From positions 868,001 through 932,000 of the forward strand of contig NZ_JAHVIT010000002.1 of assembly GCF_019801605.1 (NCBI RefSeq): a stretch of DNA of 64,000 nt, written 5' to 3'. Numbering within the stretch: position 1 is the stretch's first letter; every line of letters begins with the position of its first letter. A model generated the notes under the pieces. The model had not been told where the DNA came from. It was given only the letters and a program-made list of their open reading frames with translations, and searched no databases. The position numbers were made by a program, and so were the translations under genes. Shown in pieces: positions 50,991 through 59,681 of the stretch. Source of the DNA: Maritimibacter alkaliphilus (GTDB lineage: Bacteria > Pseudomonadota > Alphaproteobacteria > Rhodobacterales > Rhodobacteraceae).

Positions 50991-51962
50991 TCAGCGCCCC
51001 TTGCGGGCGTGGAAGATGAAGCCGAGGAAGTTCAGCAGCAGCTGCGCGGCAAGGATCTGCGTGCTCTCCGTCGGGTCATAGGCGGGGGCGACCTCCACCA
51101 GGTCGATGCCCACCACGTCGCCCCGCTGCGCCAGCCCCTGCAGGATCTCCAGCACGTCATAGTAGAGGAAGCCGCCGTGGCTCGGCGTGCCGGTGCCCGC
51201 GGCGATCGAGGGGCAGAAGGCGTCGATGTCGATGGTGACGTAGTAGCGCGCGCCCTCGGGGATGCGGGCCAGCACCGCCTCGGTCCCCAGCTTGCGGACC
51301 TGCCGGACGGAGAGGATGTCGGAACCCCGGGCCCGCGCGTCCTCGTAGCCGTCCCGCGCGGTGGAGGAGACGTTGCGGATGCCCAGTTGGGTCATGCCCG
51401 AGACGTAGTCCTTCTCGATCGCGCGCCGCATCGGGTTGCCGTGGCCCGCCGTGACCCCGTGGCGGACATCCACGAAATCGAGATGCGCGTCGATCTGGAT
51501 CACGTGCACCGGGCCCTTGGCGGCGCAGTCGGCGGCAAAGGCCTCGATACAGGGGATGTTGATCGAATGATCGCCGCCGATGACCACCGGCAGGGCGCGG
51601 GCGGCGAGGATTTTCTCCACCCCCAGCCGGATGCCGGCATGGCTCTCCTCGGTCTTGGTGTGGATGATGTCGGCGTCCCCGATGTCCACGATCCGCACCG
51701 AACCGTCGAGGTAGGTGGCGTCATCCTCGTGGTCGTAGGCCCCCGCATGGCCGAAGCTGAAGAGGGTCGAGGCCTCGCGCACCGCGCGCGGGCCGAAGCG
51801 CGCCCCGGGCCGCCACTGGGTGCCGAAGTCGAAGGGCGCGCCGAGCACCGCCACGTCGGCCTCGATCGCGTCCCAGTCCTGCACGTAGGGCGCCTTGGCG
51901 AAGGTCGAAATGCCCACGAAGGGCAGGTTCAGGCGCCCCGCATCGTAGCTGTGTCCGGTCAT
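50991..51962 (-). CDS. Ureohydrolase (agmatinase/arginase family)
   Basis: A 323-residue Mn-dependent ureohydrolase. Metal-binding motifs: GGDHS, QIDAHLDFVD (D-A-H-x-D) and TIDIDAFCPS (D-x-D). GTGTPSHGG and the DLVEVAPAYDPTESTQILAAQ tail are as in agmatinase-like members. The usual DP after the D-x-D motif is replaced by FCPS, as in some guanidino-acid hydrolases. It would release urea from agmatine, guanidinobutyrate or a similar guanidino compound in the cytoplasm. The ATG at 51962 follows AGGGGAT. The in-frame ATG at 52004 is less likely. Single gene. Confidence 0.9.
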   Translation of the reverse strand: MTGHSYDAGRLNLPFVGISTFAKAPYVQDWDAIEADVAVLGAPFDFGTQWRPGARFGPRAVREASTLFSFGHAGAYDHEDDATYLDGSVRIVDIGDADIIHTKTEESHAGIRLGVEKILAARALPVVIGGDHSINIPCIEAFAADCAAKGPVHVIQIDAHLDFVDVRHGVTAGHGNPMRRAIEKDYVSGMTQLGIRNVSSTARDGYEDARARGSDILSVRQVRKLGTEAVLARIPEGARYYVTIDIDAFCPSIAAGTGTPSHGGFLYYDVLEILQGLAQRGDVVGIDLVEVAPAYDPTESTQILAAQLLLNFLGFIFHARKGR

Positions 51963-52041
51963 GCTCTGATCCCCTCTCTCTCTGGTCGGGGCATTGAAGG
52001 GCAAAGCGCTGCCGATGCCAACCGTGGAGCGCAGGGCAAAA

Positions 52042-52059
52042 GAGGCCCCGTGGGGCCTC
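52042..52059 (-). terminator. Rho-independent terminator of htpX
   Basis: GAGGCCCC and GGGGCCTC form a perfect 8-bp stem with a two-base tip. On the minus strand it is followed by TTTTGCCC, 43 bp after the htpX stop. The same hairpin lies before the ureohydrolase gene. Confidence 0.75.
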
Positions 52060-52102
52060 CTGCCGTCGTCGATGTCCGATCCCGGGGGCTCAGGTCATCC
52101 GG

Positions 52103-53056
52103 TCAGGTCCACGGCCCGGGCCGCCCCGTGCGCTTGCCGGAGCGCGGCACGCGGGTGGCAGAGGTGGCCGGGTCCTGTGGCCCCGGCGCGGGCGCGCGGG
52201 TGGCGCGGGCGGGCTGGCTGCCCATCTGCGCGGCCAGTTCCTTCAGCGCGGCCACCCGGTTCTCGGTCGCGGGGTGGGTCGAGAAGAGCTTGTCGCGCCC
52301 GCCGCCATGGAGCGGGTTGATGATGAACATGTGCGCCGTTGCCGGGTTCCGCTCGGCCGCGACGTTGTCGATCCGGGCCGCGCCCTGCTGGATATGGACC
52401 AGCGCCGAGGCCAGCCAGAGCGGGTTGCCGCAGATCTCGGCGCCCGCCTTGTCGGCGGCGTATTCGCGGGTCCGGCTGATCGCCATCTGCACCAGCGCCG
52501 CCGCGATCGGGGCGAGGAACATCATCGCCAGCGTGCCCAGCAGGCCCATCCGCTCGCGGCTGCCGCCGAAGAAGAGCGCGAAGTTCGCCAGCATCGAGAT
52601 CGCACCGGCGAAGGTGGCCGTGACGGTCATGATCGCCGTGTCATGGTTGCGGATATGGGCCAGCTCGTGGGCGATGACGCCGGCCAGTTCCTCCCGCGGG
52701 AGCGAGCGCATCAGCCCTGCGGTCACCGCCACGGCGGCGTTGCTGGGGTTGCGCCCGGTGGCAAAGGCGTTGGGCTGTTCGGTGTTGATCAGGTAGACGG
52801 CGGGCATCGGCAGGCCCGCGTTCTGCGCCAGCTCCGCGACGAGGCTGTGCAGCCCCATCCGGTCATTCGGCGTCACCGGCTGCGCATTGTGCATGCGCAG
52901 CACCATCTTGTCGGAATTCCACCAGGTGAAGACGTTCATCAGCGCGGCCACGATCAGCGCGATCAGCGCGCCGCCCGAGCCTCCCATCAGGTAGCCAAGC
53001 CCCATGAAGAGGGCGGTCATCGCCGCCATCAAGAGGGCCGTCTTGAAATATCCCAT
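52103..53056 (-). CDS. htpX: Membrane zinc metalloprotease HtpX (M48B)
   Basis: A 317-residue protein with TM segments at about 6-22 and 27-45, the zinc motif His130-Glu-Leu-Ala-His134 ([14 protein letters not shown]) and two further membrane stretches (about 140-160 and 175-195). The glutamate zinc ligand is in [13 protein letters not shown], and [18 protein letters not shown] is the family C-terminus. HtpX degrades misfolded membrane proteins on the cytoplasmic side. The tail (about 290-317) is an unusual Pro/Arg/Ala-rich extension. GGAGGT precedes the ATG at 53056. The 184-bp gap upstream shows no clear promoter. Confidence 0.94.
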   Translation of the reverse strand: MGYFKTALLMAAMTALFMGLGYLMGGSGGALIALIVAALMNVFTWWNSDKMVLRMHNAQPVTPNDRMGLHSLVAELAQNAGLPMPAVYLINTEQPNAFATGRNPSNAAVAVTAGLMRSLPREELAGVIAHELAHIRNHDTAIMTVTATFAGAISMLANFALFFGGSRERMGLLGTLAMMFLAPIAAALVQMAISRTREYAADKAGAEICGNPLWLASALVHIQQGAARIDNVAAERNPATAHMFIINPLHGGGRDKLFSTHPATENRVAALKELAAQMGSQPARATRAPAPGPQDPATSATRVPRSGKRTGRPGPWT

Positions 53057-53240
53057 CGTCAACCTCCGACACATCCGTTCCAGGGGGAACGCATAGAGAT
53101 ATAGGTGGGGTCCATCGACACACCAGAGGGTGATGCGGATCTGCGGGCCAGCTGCGGGTGACGGCGCGGATATCGGGTTCGAGAGAGGCACCGGGGCAGG
53201 CCGGCACAGGCCGCACGGGCTGGTACAGGGGCGCCGCGGA

Positions 53241-54326
53241 TCAGCGCCCCGCGACATTTCCCTTGGCGACCGAGACGGCCTTGAGCACGGCAAAGACCCT
53301 CTGTCCCGGCGCCAGCCCCAGCCCCTCGACCGAGCGGCGGGTGACGCGGGCCAGCAGGGCGGTCCGTCCCATCGACAGCTGCACCAGCGCCCCGGGTCCG
53401 TCGCCCCGGCGGATCGCGCGGATCTCTACCTCCAGCAGGTTCAGCGCCGAGATATGCTCGGGCCGCCGCGTCGCCAGCATGACATCCGCCGCCTCGACAT
53501 AGACCCGCAGGGTCTGGCCGGGCGCGGCGGAGACCCGGGGCAGCAGCAGGCGCTGGCCCTCGACGGACAGCTCGCTGAGCCCGTCCGCATGATGCGCCAC
53601 CACGCGGCTTTCCAGCAGCGCGCCCGCGGCATGGGCCCCCAGCGGGGTCACCTCCGGATCGCCCAGCACCTCCGCCGCGGCGCCCTGCCGGATCACCCGG
53701 CCGGCCTGCAGGACGACGACATGGGTGGCCAGCCGCGCCACCTCTGCCGCGGAATGGGAGACATAGAGGATCGGCGTCTCGACCTCGTCGCGCAGCCGCT
53801 CGAAGTAGGGCAGGATCTCGGCCTTGCGGGCCTCGTCGAGGGCGGCCAGCGGTTCATCCGCGAGGATCAGCTTCGGTGCGGCCAGCAGGGCCCGGCCGAT
53901 GGCGACGCGGCTCTTCTCGCCCCCCGACAGGGCCCCGGGGCGGCGCGCCAGCAGCGGGCCGATGCCCAGCATCTCGACGACCCGCGCCTCGCTCTCGCGC
54001 TTGGCGCCCTTCGGCGCGAAGAAGCCGCCATAGCGCAGGTTCTGCTGCACGGTCAGGTGGGGGAAGAGCCGGCCTTCCTGAAAGATATAGCCCAGCCGAC
54101 GGCGGTGCGGCGGCAGGAACCGCCCGGCGGCACTGTCGAGCAGTACCCAGTCATCGACCGCGATGCGGCCCGTGTCGGGCCGCAGCAACCCGGCCACCGC
54201 GTTGACCAGCGTCGTCTTGCCCGAGCCGGAGCGCCCGAAGAGCACGGTCAGCCCCGGCGGGGCCTCGAACCCCACGTCGAGGGCGAAGCTGCCGAAATCA
54301 TGGCGGAGCGCGACCGAGAGCGTCAT
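53241..54326 (-). CDS. modC: Molybdate ABC transporter ATP-binding protein
   Basis: A 361-residue ATPase with Walker A GRSGSGKT (about 30-37), signature LSGGEKSR, Walker [14 protein letters not shown]-loop YVSHS, and a C-terminal molybdate-binding TOBE/Mop domain (about 292-361, [19 protein letters not shown]). It energises molybdate uptake through ModB. It overlaps modB by 4 bp (ATGA). Last gene of modABC on the minus strand. Confidence 0.95.
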   Translation of the reverse strand: MTLSVALRHDFGSFALDVGFEAPPGLTVLFGRSGSGKTTLVNAVAGLLRPDTGRIAVDDWVLLDSAAGRFLPPHRRRLGYIFQEGRLFPHLTVQQNLRYGGFFAPKGAKRESEARVVEMLGIGPLLARRPGALSGGEKSRVAIGRALLAAPKLILADEPLAALDEARKAEILPYFERLRDEVETPILYVSHSAAEVARLATHVVVLQAGRVIRQGAAAEVLGDPEVTPLGAHAAGALLESRVVAHHADGLSELSVEGQRLLLPRVSAAPGQTLRVYVEAADVMLATRRPEHISALNLLEVEIRAIRRGDGPGALVQLSMGRTALLARVTRRSVEGLGLAPGQRVFAVLKAVSVAKGNVAGR

Positions 54327-55030
54327 TGCCCCGCCACCCGTTTCGCCACCCGCCGCGCCAGCAGTTCCGAGGCCAGCAGCGCCGAGAGCGCCAGCACGAC
54401 CGAGATCAGCACCAGCCGCAACGCCGCCCCCTCGCCCCCGGGCACCTGCAGGAAGGCATAGATTGCCGAGGGCAGGGTCTGGGTCTGGCCCGGGATGTTG
54501 GAGACAAAGGTGATCGTGGCGCCGAATTCCCCCATCGCCTTGGCAAAGGCGAGGATCGCGCCCGCGATGACGCCGGGCAGGATCATCGGCAGGGTGACGG
54601 TGGCAAAGACCCAGAGCCGCGGCGCGCCGAGGGTGGCGGCGGCCTCCTCCAGCTTGGGGTCCACCGCTTCGACCGAGAGGCGGATGGCGCGGACCATCAG
54701 CGGAAAGGCCATGATGCCAGCGGCCAGCGCCGCGCCCGTCCAGCGGAAGGCGAAGACGATGCCGACCTCCTGCAGGAGCCCGCCCACCGGGCCCCGGGTG
54801 CCGAAGGTGAGGAGCAGTAGGTAACCGGTGACCACCGGCGGCAGGATCAGCGGCAGGTGGACGAGGCCGTTGAGCAGCTCGCGCCCCGGAAAGCGCCAGC
54901 GGGCGAGGGCGTAGGCGGTGAACACGCCAAGCGGCAGGCTGACCAGCGTCGCCCAGAGGGAGACGCGCAGCGACAGGGCCACCGCGCTCCATTCCGCCGG
55001 GGACAGCGGCTGTGTCAGCCCGTCGAGCAT
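54323..55030 (-). CDS. modB: Molybdate ABC transporter permease
   Basis: A 235-residue inner-membrane permease with about five TM helices and the binding-protein-dependent transport motif EEAAATLGAPRLWVFATVTLPMILPGVIAGAILAFAKAMGEFGAT (EAA loop). The GEFGAT ending is typical of ModB/CysT-like permeases. It forms the translocation pore with ModC. Directly abuts modA (no gap) and overlaps modC. Confidence 0.95.
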   Translation of the reverse strand: MLDGLTQPLSPAEWSAVALSLRVSLWATLVSLPLGVFTAYALARWRFPGRELLNGLVHLPLILPPVVTGYLLLLTFGTRGPVGGLLQEVGIVFAFRWTGAALAAGIMAFPLMVRAIRLSVEAVDPKLEEAAATLGAPRLWVFATVTLPMILPGVIAGAILAFAKAMGEFGATITFVSNIPGQTQTLPSAIYAFLQVPGGEGAALRLVLISVVLALSALLASELLARRVAKRVAGQ

Positions 55031-55792
55031 TCAGTCTCCTGCCGTGGTGAAGCCGAGGGCGGTGAAGACCGCCTCGGCCTCCGGTCCCTTGAGATAGTCG
55101 AGGAAGGCTTGGGCCGCCTCGCTGCCCGCGCCGAGGGTGGCGGCAGGATAGACGATGGGCGGGTGGCTGTCGGCGGGGAAGGTGCCGAGGACGCTGACCT
55201 CCGGATCGGCGGCGGCATCGGTGGCATAGACGATGCCCATGGGCGCTTCGCCGGTCGAGACGAGCGCGAGGGCCGCGCGCACGTTGTCGGCCTGCGCGAC
55301 CGAGGGTGCGACGCCGTCCCAGAGCCCGAGGTGGTCTAGCGAGGCCTTGCCGTAGATGCCCGCGGGCACGGCATCGACCAGCGCCATGGCCAGCCGCCCG
55401 CCGTCCAGCAGGGCCGTCAGGTCGAGGGCGGGGGTGATCTCCACCGGGTCGGCCCCGGCGCCGTGGCCGATCAGCACGATGGCGTTTTCCAGCAGGTCGG
55501 TGCGGGTGCCCTCGGTCAGCAGGCCCTCGTCCTCCAGCGTGTCCATCCAGCTTTCATTGGCCGAGATGAAGACATCCGCCGGCGCGCCCTGCTGGATTTG
55601 CCGCGCCAGCGCGGAGGAGCCCGCCAGCGCCACGGTTGCCTCATGGCCTGTCGCCTCGGCGAAGGCGGGCGCGATCTTGTCCATGGCGTTCTTGAGGCTG
55701 GCCGCGGCGAAGACGGTGATCTGGTCGGCGGCCGCGGGCAGGGCGGGCAGCGCCAGCATCAGGCCGAGGGCGAGGGGACGGAGCGCGGACAT
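55031..55792 (-). CDS. modA: Molybdate-binding periplasmic protein
   Basis: A 253-residue protein with a Sec signal ending near PAAADQ. The mature start ITVFAAASLKNAMDKIAPAFAEATGHEATVALAGSSALARQIQQGAPADVFISAN is the ModA signature: oxyanion-binding Ser residues and the ASL and GSSALA loops. MGIVYATDAAA and FLDYLKGPEAEAVFTALGF complete the family pattern. It captures molybdate (or tungstate) for ModBC. GGAGGT lies before the ATG at 55792. A palindrome 28 bp upstream is a likely Mo-responsive operator. Confidence 0.95.
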   Translation of the reverse strand: MSALRPLALGLMLALPALPAAADQITVFAAASLKNAMDKIAPAFAEATGHEATVALAGSSALARQIQQGAPADVFISANESWMDTLEDEGLLTEGTRTDLLENAIVLIGHGAGADPVEITPALDLTALLDGGRLAMALVDAVPAGIYGKASLDHLGLWDGVAPSVAQADNVRAALALVSTGEAPMGIVYATDAAADPEVSVLGTFPADSHPPIVYPAATLGAGSEAAQAFLDYLKGPEAEAVFTALGFTTAGD

Positions 55793-55819
55793 GGGGGACC
55801 TCCACTGGGAATGCGTCTG

Positions 55820-55841
55820 GATATGTTTCGCAGAACATATC
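55820..55841 (-). promoter_or_regulatory. Mo-box-like palindrome at modA promoter
   Basis: GATATGTT-N6-AACATATC is a perfect 8+8 inverted repeat between the ModE-like gene and modA. Its TAT-rich arms and six-base spacing resemble ModE/Mop binding sites (Mo-boxes). Bound ModE with molybdate would repress modABC. Confidence 0.7.
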
Positions 55842-55864
55842 GTCGGCACGGGATCGGGCAAGCG

Positions 55865-56236
55865 TTATTTTCCGTCAGACATATCCCGGACCATGGCGCG
55901 CAGCGCGGCGATCTCCTCGGCCCCGGCGCGGGCGGTGACCTCCTCCAGCCGCCGGTAGTGGGCGAGAACGGCCTCACCGGTCCCGGTCAGGGCGGTGCCG
56001 CCGCCCTGTGCACCGCCCCGGTTGCGCTCCACCAGCGGCGCGTGGAAGGCGGCGTTCATCTCTTCCACAAGCGACCACGCGCGCTTGTAGCTCATGGACA
56101 TCGCCCGTCCGGCGGCAGCGATCGAGCCGGTCTCGCGGATGTTTTCAAGCAGATCGGCCTTGCCCGGCCCCATCATGGCGTTGCCGAAATGGATGCGCAG
56201 GCGCAGGCGGGGATCGGTGTCATGTGTCTCGCTCAT
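55865..56236 (-). CDS. ModE-like regulator, DNA-binding domain only
   Basis: A 123-residue winged helix-turn-helix protein of the ModE N-terminal type: RLRIHFGNAMMGPGKADLLENIRETGSIAAAGRAMSMSYKRAWSLVEEMN, then FHAPLVERNRGGAQGGGTALTGTGEAVL. The C-terminal di-Mop molybdate-binding domain of full ModE (about 260 residues) is absent. It could sense Mo through ModC's Mop domain, another Mop protein, or directly by an unknown route. It lies 72 bp upstream of modA, same strand, with the Mo-box between, so it likely regulates modABC. Confidence 0.88.
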   Translation of the reverse strand: MSETHDTDPRLRLRIHFGNAMMGPGKADLLENIRETGSIAAAGRAMSMSYKRAWSLVEEMNAAFHAPLVERNRGGAQGGGTALTGTGEAVLAHYRRLEEVTARAGAEEIAALRAMVRDMSDGK

Positions 56237-56448
56237 GGGCGGATCATTCCCGAAGCGGCGCGGCGGGGCAAGGGATGGCGCATTTGGGTCGCCTGAAACG
56301 GCAGTTTGGAAAGGGCGAGAAAAATGACCCTCGAAGTGCCTGCGAAAAGATCAAATGATATGGTTTTGCCTCTCCGTGCGAGGAAATCGGTGAAGCAATT
56401 TGCGCGAAAGCTGTCAAACTCATGGAAACCCTCAAGGAGTCTCCCCTC

Positions 56449-57909
56449 ATGACCGCTCTCGACCAGTTCAAATCCTCGCTCTCGCGCGCCGACCTCTGGT
56501 CGTGGATACGCGGCGGGCTGATCGGGGAGAAGGCGGTGGTCGAAGGGCCCTGGGGCGAGCATCCGATGATCTATGCCGATTACGTCGCCTCGGGCCGCGC
56601 CCTTGCACAGGTGGAGGATTTCGTCCGCGACGAGGTGCTGCCCTATTACGCCAACACCCACACGCAGGCCTCCTACTGCGGGGCGCGCTCGACCAAGCTG
56701 CGCGAGGCCGCGCGGGCCGAGATCGCCCGTATCGTCGGCGCAGGCGAGGGCACCAGCGTCGTCTTCACCGGCTCCGGCGCAACGGCGGGTCTGAACCGGA
56801 TCGCGGGCCTGCTGGACATTCCCGGCGTGCTGGCCGCGGGCGGCCGCGCCGTGGTGCTGGTCGGACCCTATGAGCACCATTCCAACCTCCTGCCCTGGCG
56901 CGAGAGCGGGGCCGAGGTGATCGAGATCGCCGAGGCCGCCCATGGCGGGCCGGACATGGCGCAGATCGAGGCGGCGCTGGTGGACAATGCCGGGGCCGAC
57001 CTTCTGGTGGGGACGTTCAGCGCCGCCTCCAACGTGACCGGGATCGAGACCGACACCGTGGCCGTCACCCGGCTGCTGAAGGCCCATGGTGCGCTGGCGG
57101 TCTGGGACTATGCCTGCGCCGCACCCTATGTCGCCATCGACATGGGCGAGGGCACCGATGCCGCCAAGGACGCGGTCGTCTTCTCGGCGCACAAGTTCGT
57201 GGGCGGGCCGGGCGCCTCGGGCGTCATGGTGGTGCGCGATGCCATCGCCCGGCGCCGCACGCCGACGCTGCCCGGCGGTGGCACCGTCAGTTTCGTCTCG
57301 CCCTGGGGCCATGTCTATTCCGACGATCTTGCGCATCGCGAAGAGGGCGGCACGCCCAACGTTGTGGGCGACATCCGCGTGGCCCTCGTCATGCTGGTGA
57401 AGGAGGCGCTTGGCGTTGCGGCACTGGTCGCGCGGCAGGAAGAGCTGCGCCAGCGGGCCCGGGCCGTCTGGGAGCAGAACGACCGGATCGAGATCCTCGG
57501 CTGTGCCGGGGCCGACCGGGCGCTGCCGATCTTCTCCTTCCGCATCCGCGACGCGGAGGGCGGGCTGGTGCACCACCAGCTCTTCACCCGGATGCTGAGC
57601 GATCTCTACGGCATTCAGGCGCGCGGCGGCTGTGCCTGCGCGGGCTCCTATGCGCACCACCTGCTCGGGCTCGACAAGGCGGCCTCAGACGCCACCTTTG
57701 CCGCCATCGCAGCCGGGCAGGAGACCCAGAAACCCGGCTGGGTGCGGCTCAACTTCTCGGCCCTGCTGAGCGACGAGAAGGCCGAGACGATCATCCGCGC
57801 CGTGGATGAACTGGCCCGCACGGCCGAGGCCAATGCCGCCCATTACGAAGCCGATCACGCCAACGCCCGCTTTGCGCCCATCGTGGCAGAGGCGCGCCGG
57901 AGCGCCTGA
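56449..57909 (+). CDS. Class V aminotransferase-fold PLP enzyme (cysteine desulfurase-like)
   Basis: A 486-residue fold-type I PLP enzyme. The PLP lysine is Lys249 (VFSAHKFVGGPGASG), with the YEHHSNLLPWRE and WDYACAAPYVAIDMG motifs. IQARGGCACAGSYAHHLL near the C-terminus carries cysteines where group II cysteine desulfurases have their active-site cysteine. It is about 80 residues longer than SufS/CsdA. The ATG at 56449 has AAGGAG ten bases upstream; the in-frame ATG at 56422 is less likely. Substrate unknown; it may remove sulfur from cysteine or a related compound. The 56237-56448 gap is lower in GC and shows no clear site. Confidence 0.85.
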   Translation: MTALDQFKSSLSRADLWSWIRGGLIGEKAVVEGPWGEHPMIYADYVASGRALAQVEDFVRDEVLPYYANTHTQASYCGARSTKLREAARAEIARIVGAGEGTSVVFTGSGATAGLNRIAGLLDIPGVLAAGGRAVVLVGPYEHHSNLLPWRESGAEVIEIAEAAHGGPDMAQIEAALVDNAGADLLVGTFSAASNVTGIETDTVAVTRLLKAHGALAVWDYACAAPYVAIDMGEGTDAAKDAVVFSAHKFVGGPGASGVMVVRDAIARRRTPTLPGGGTVSFVSPWGHVYSDDLAHREEGGTPNVVGDIRVALVMLVKEALGVAALVARQEELRQRARAVWEQNDRIEILGCAGADRALPIFSFRIRDAEGGLVHHQLFTRMLSDLYGIQARGGCACAGSYAHHLLGLDKAASDATFAAIAAGQETQKPGWVRLNFSALLSDEKAETIIRAVDELARTAEANAAHYEADHANARFAPIVAEARRSA

Positions 57910-57963
57910 GGCCCGACGCCCGCCGGGGCCGTGCCGCTCGCGGCGCGGACGGAGAGGCCGGAG

Positions 57964-57991
57964 CCCCGGGGTATCGCCCGGTACTCCGGGG
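57964..57991 (+). terminator. Hairpin after class V aminotransferase gene
   Basis: CCCCGGGGTA (57964-57973) pairs with TACTCCGGGG (57982-57991) with one G-U wobble and an eight-base loop, 55 bp after the stop. No U-tract; a possible weak terminator in the 290-bp gap before trkH. Confidence 0.45.
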
Positions 57992-58199
57992 ACAATGGGC
58001 TGGGCCTGCCGAGCGGACCAGCCGACAGGGACCAGCCAACCGGGTTCTGCACGTCTGGACCTGCCAATCGCGCCGTTGCATTCCGGCGCGATATACGGCT
58101 TTGCTACCAAGGACCTGACCGGGACCTCCTGTGCGTCGTTGCGCCCCGCAAGAGGGCGGGCGCCGCCGCGTCCGGGCCCGGACAGGCCCAGAGGTACGC

Positions 58200-59636
58200 A
58201 TGCGTTTCGTCATCTTCATCAACGGGCTGGTGCTGGTCTTCTTCGCGGCGCTGATGGCGCTGGATGCCGCGCTCTTTCCCGATACGGCCGAGGTCTTCGG
58301 CCTTGCCGCGCTCTGCACCGGCGGGATCGGCACGCTGATCGCGGTCGCCTCCTCGGGGGGCTTCGAGGACCTCGACCGGCTGCACACCTTCCTGCTGACC
58401 TCCTCGGTCTGGCTCTCGGCGGCGCTGGCTGGCGCGGCGCCGCTCTTCTTCTGGGCGCTGACCCCGGTGGACGCGCTCTTCGAGGCGATGTCGGGGATCA
58501 CCACCACCGGCTCCACGGTGATGAGCGGGCTGGACACCACGCCGCGCGGGGTCATCCTGTGGCGGGCGCTGCTGCAATGCGTGGGCGGTGTCGGCTTCAT
58601 CGTCACCGGGATCGCACTGCTGCCGATCCTGAAGGTGGGCGGGATGCAGCTCTTCCGGACCGAAAGCTCCGAGAAGGGCGGCAAGGAACTGCGCAATGCC
58701 ACGGTCTTCGCCTCGGCCACGCTGCAGATCTACCTCGGGCTGGTGGCGCTCTGCACTCTGGCCTACCTCGCCGGGGGCATGTCGCCCTTCGATGCGATCA
58801 CCCATGCGATGACGACGCTCTCCACCGGGGGCTACTCGGGCTATGACGCCTCCTTCGGCCATTTCGAAAGCCCCTTCCTGCAATGGATGGGCACGCTCTT
58901 CATGCTGCTGGGGGCACTGCCCTTCGCCTGGTACATCCGCGCGCTGCACCGGGGCGGGGTCCGCAGCGAGCAGGTGGAGGCGATGCTGCTGACGCTTGCA
59001 ACGGTGATCGGCGGGCTGACGCTCTGGCTGGTCTGGGTGAAGGACATGGAGGTCTTCACCGCCCTGCGGCAGGTGGCCTTCAACGTGGTCTCGGTTGTGA
59101 CGACCACGGGCTTTGCCTCGACCGACTACACGCTCTGGGGGCCCTTCGCGGCGGTGGCCTTCTTCGTGCTGACGGCGGTGGGGGGCTGTACGGGATCGAC
59201 CGCGGGCGGGGCCAAGGCGATGCGGTGGCTGGTCTTCAGTCGCGCGATGGGGGCGCATCTGCGCAGCATCCGCTATCGCCACCGGGTCACCTCCATGCGC
59301 TACGAGGGCCGCCCGATCGAGGAGGATGTGCTGTCGGGCGTGATCACCTTCTTCGTGGTCTACATGGGCACCTTCATGGTGCTGTCGATCGTGCTGGCGT
59401 TCTACGGGCTCGACTTCTCGACCGCCACAAGCGGGGCGCTGACGGCGCTGGCGAACGTCGGCCCCGGCGTGGGTGACATCATCGGGCCGGCGGGCAATTT
59501 CGCGACGCTGAGCGACCCGGTGAAACTGGTGCTGACGCTGGGGATGTACCTTGGCCGTCTTGAGATGCTGACGGTCTACGTGCTCTTCACGCCGCTCTTC
59601 CTGCGCGAGGCCGCGGCGATGGGCCCGCGCCGCTGA
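58200..59636 (+). CDS. trkH: TrkH-family potassium transporter
   Basis: A 478-residue polytopic protein with four pore-type repeats. Filter-like segments are in FEAMSGITTTGSTVM, HAMTTLSTGGYSG, VVSVVTTTGFASTDY and SGALTALANVGPGVGD, each with the glycine that lines the K+ path. TrkH pairs with the cytoplasmic ATP/NAD-binding TrkA, which is not encoded in this window. The ATG at 58200 follows AGAGGT. Imports K+ across the inner membrane. Confidence 0.93.
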   Translation: MRFVIFINGLVLVFFAALMALDAALFPDTAEVFGLAALCTGGIGTLIAVASSGGFEDLDRLHTFLLTSSVWLSAALAGAAPLFFWALTPVDALFEAMSGITTTGSTVMSGLDTTPRGVILWRALLQCVGGVGFIVTGIALLPILKVGGMQLFRTESSEKGGKELRNATVFASATLQIYLGLVALCTLAYLAGGMSPFDAITHAMTTLSTGGYSGYDASFGHFESPFLQWMGTLFMLLGALPFAWYIRALHRGGVRSEQVEAMLLTLATVIGGLTLWLVWVKDMEVFTALRQVAFNVVSVVTTTGFASTDYTLWGPFAAVAFFVLTAVGGCTGSTAGGAKAMRWLVFSRAMGAHLRSIRYRHRVTSMRYEGRPIEEDVLSGVITFFVVYMGTFMVLSIVLAFYGLDFSTATSGALTALANVGPGVGDIIGPAGNFATLSDPVKLVLTLGMYLGRLEMLTVYVLFTPLFLREAAAMGPRR

Positions 59637-59652
59637 CGGCGCGGGGCGGGCA

Positions 59653-59672
59653 GGGGCCGGCGCACCGGCCCC
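59653..59672. terminator. Hairpin between convergent trkH and hydrolase genes
   Basis: GGGGCCGG-CGCA-CCGGCCCC is a perfect 8-bp stem with a four-base loop, central in the 45-bp gap between two converging genes. It probably helps terminate both transcripts, though no U-tract is present. Confidence 0.6.
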
Positions 59673-59681
59673 CGCGCAGGA

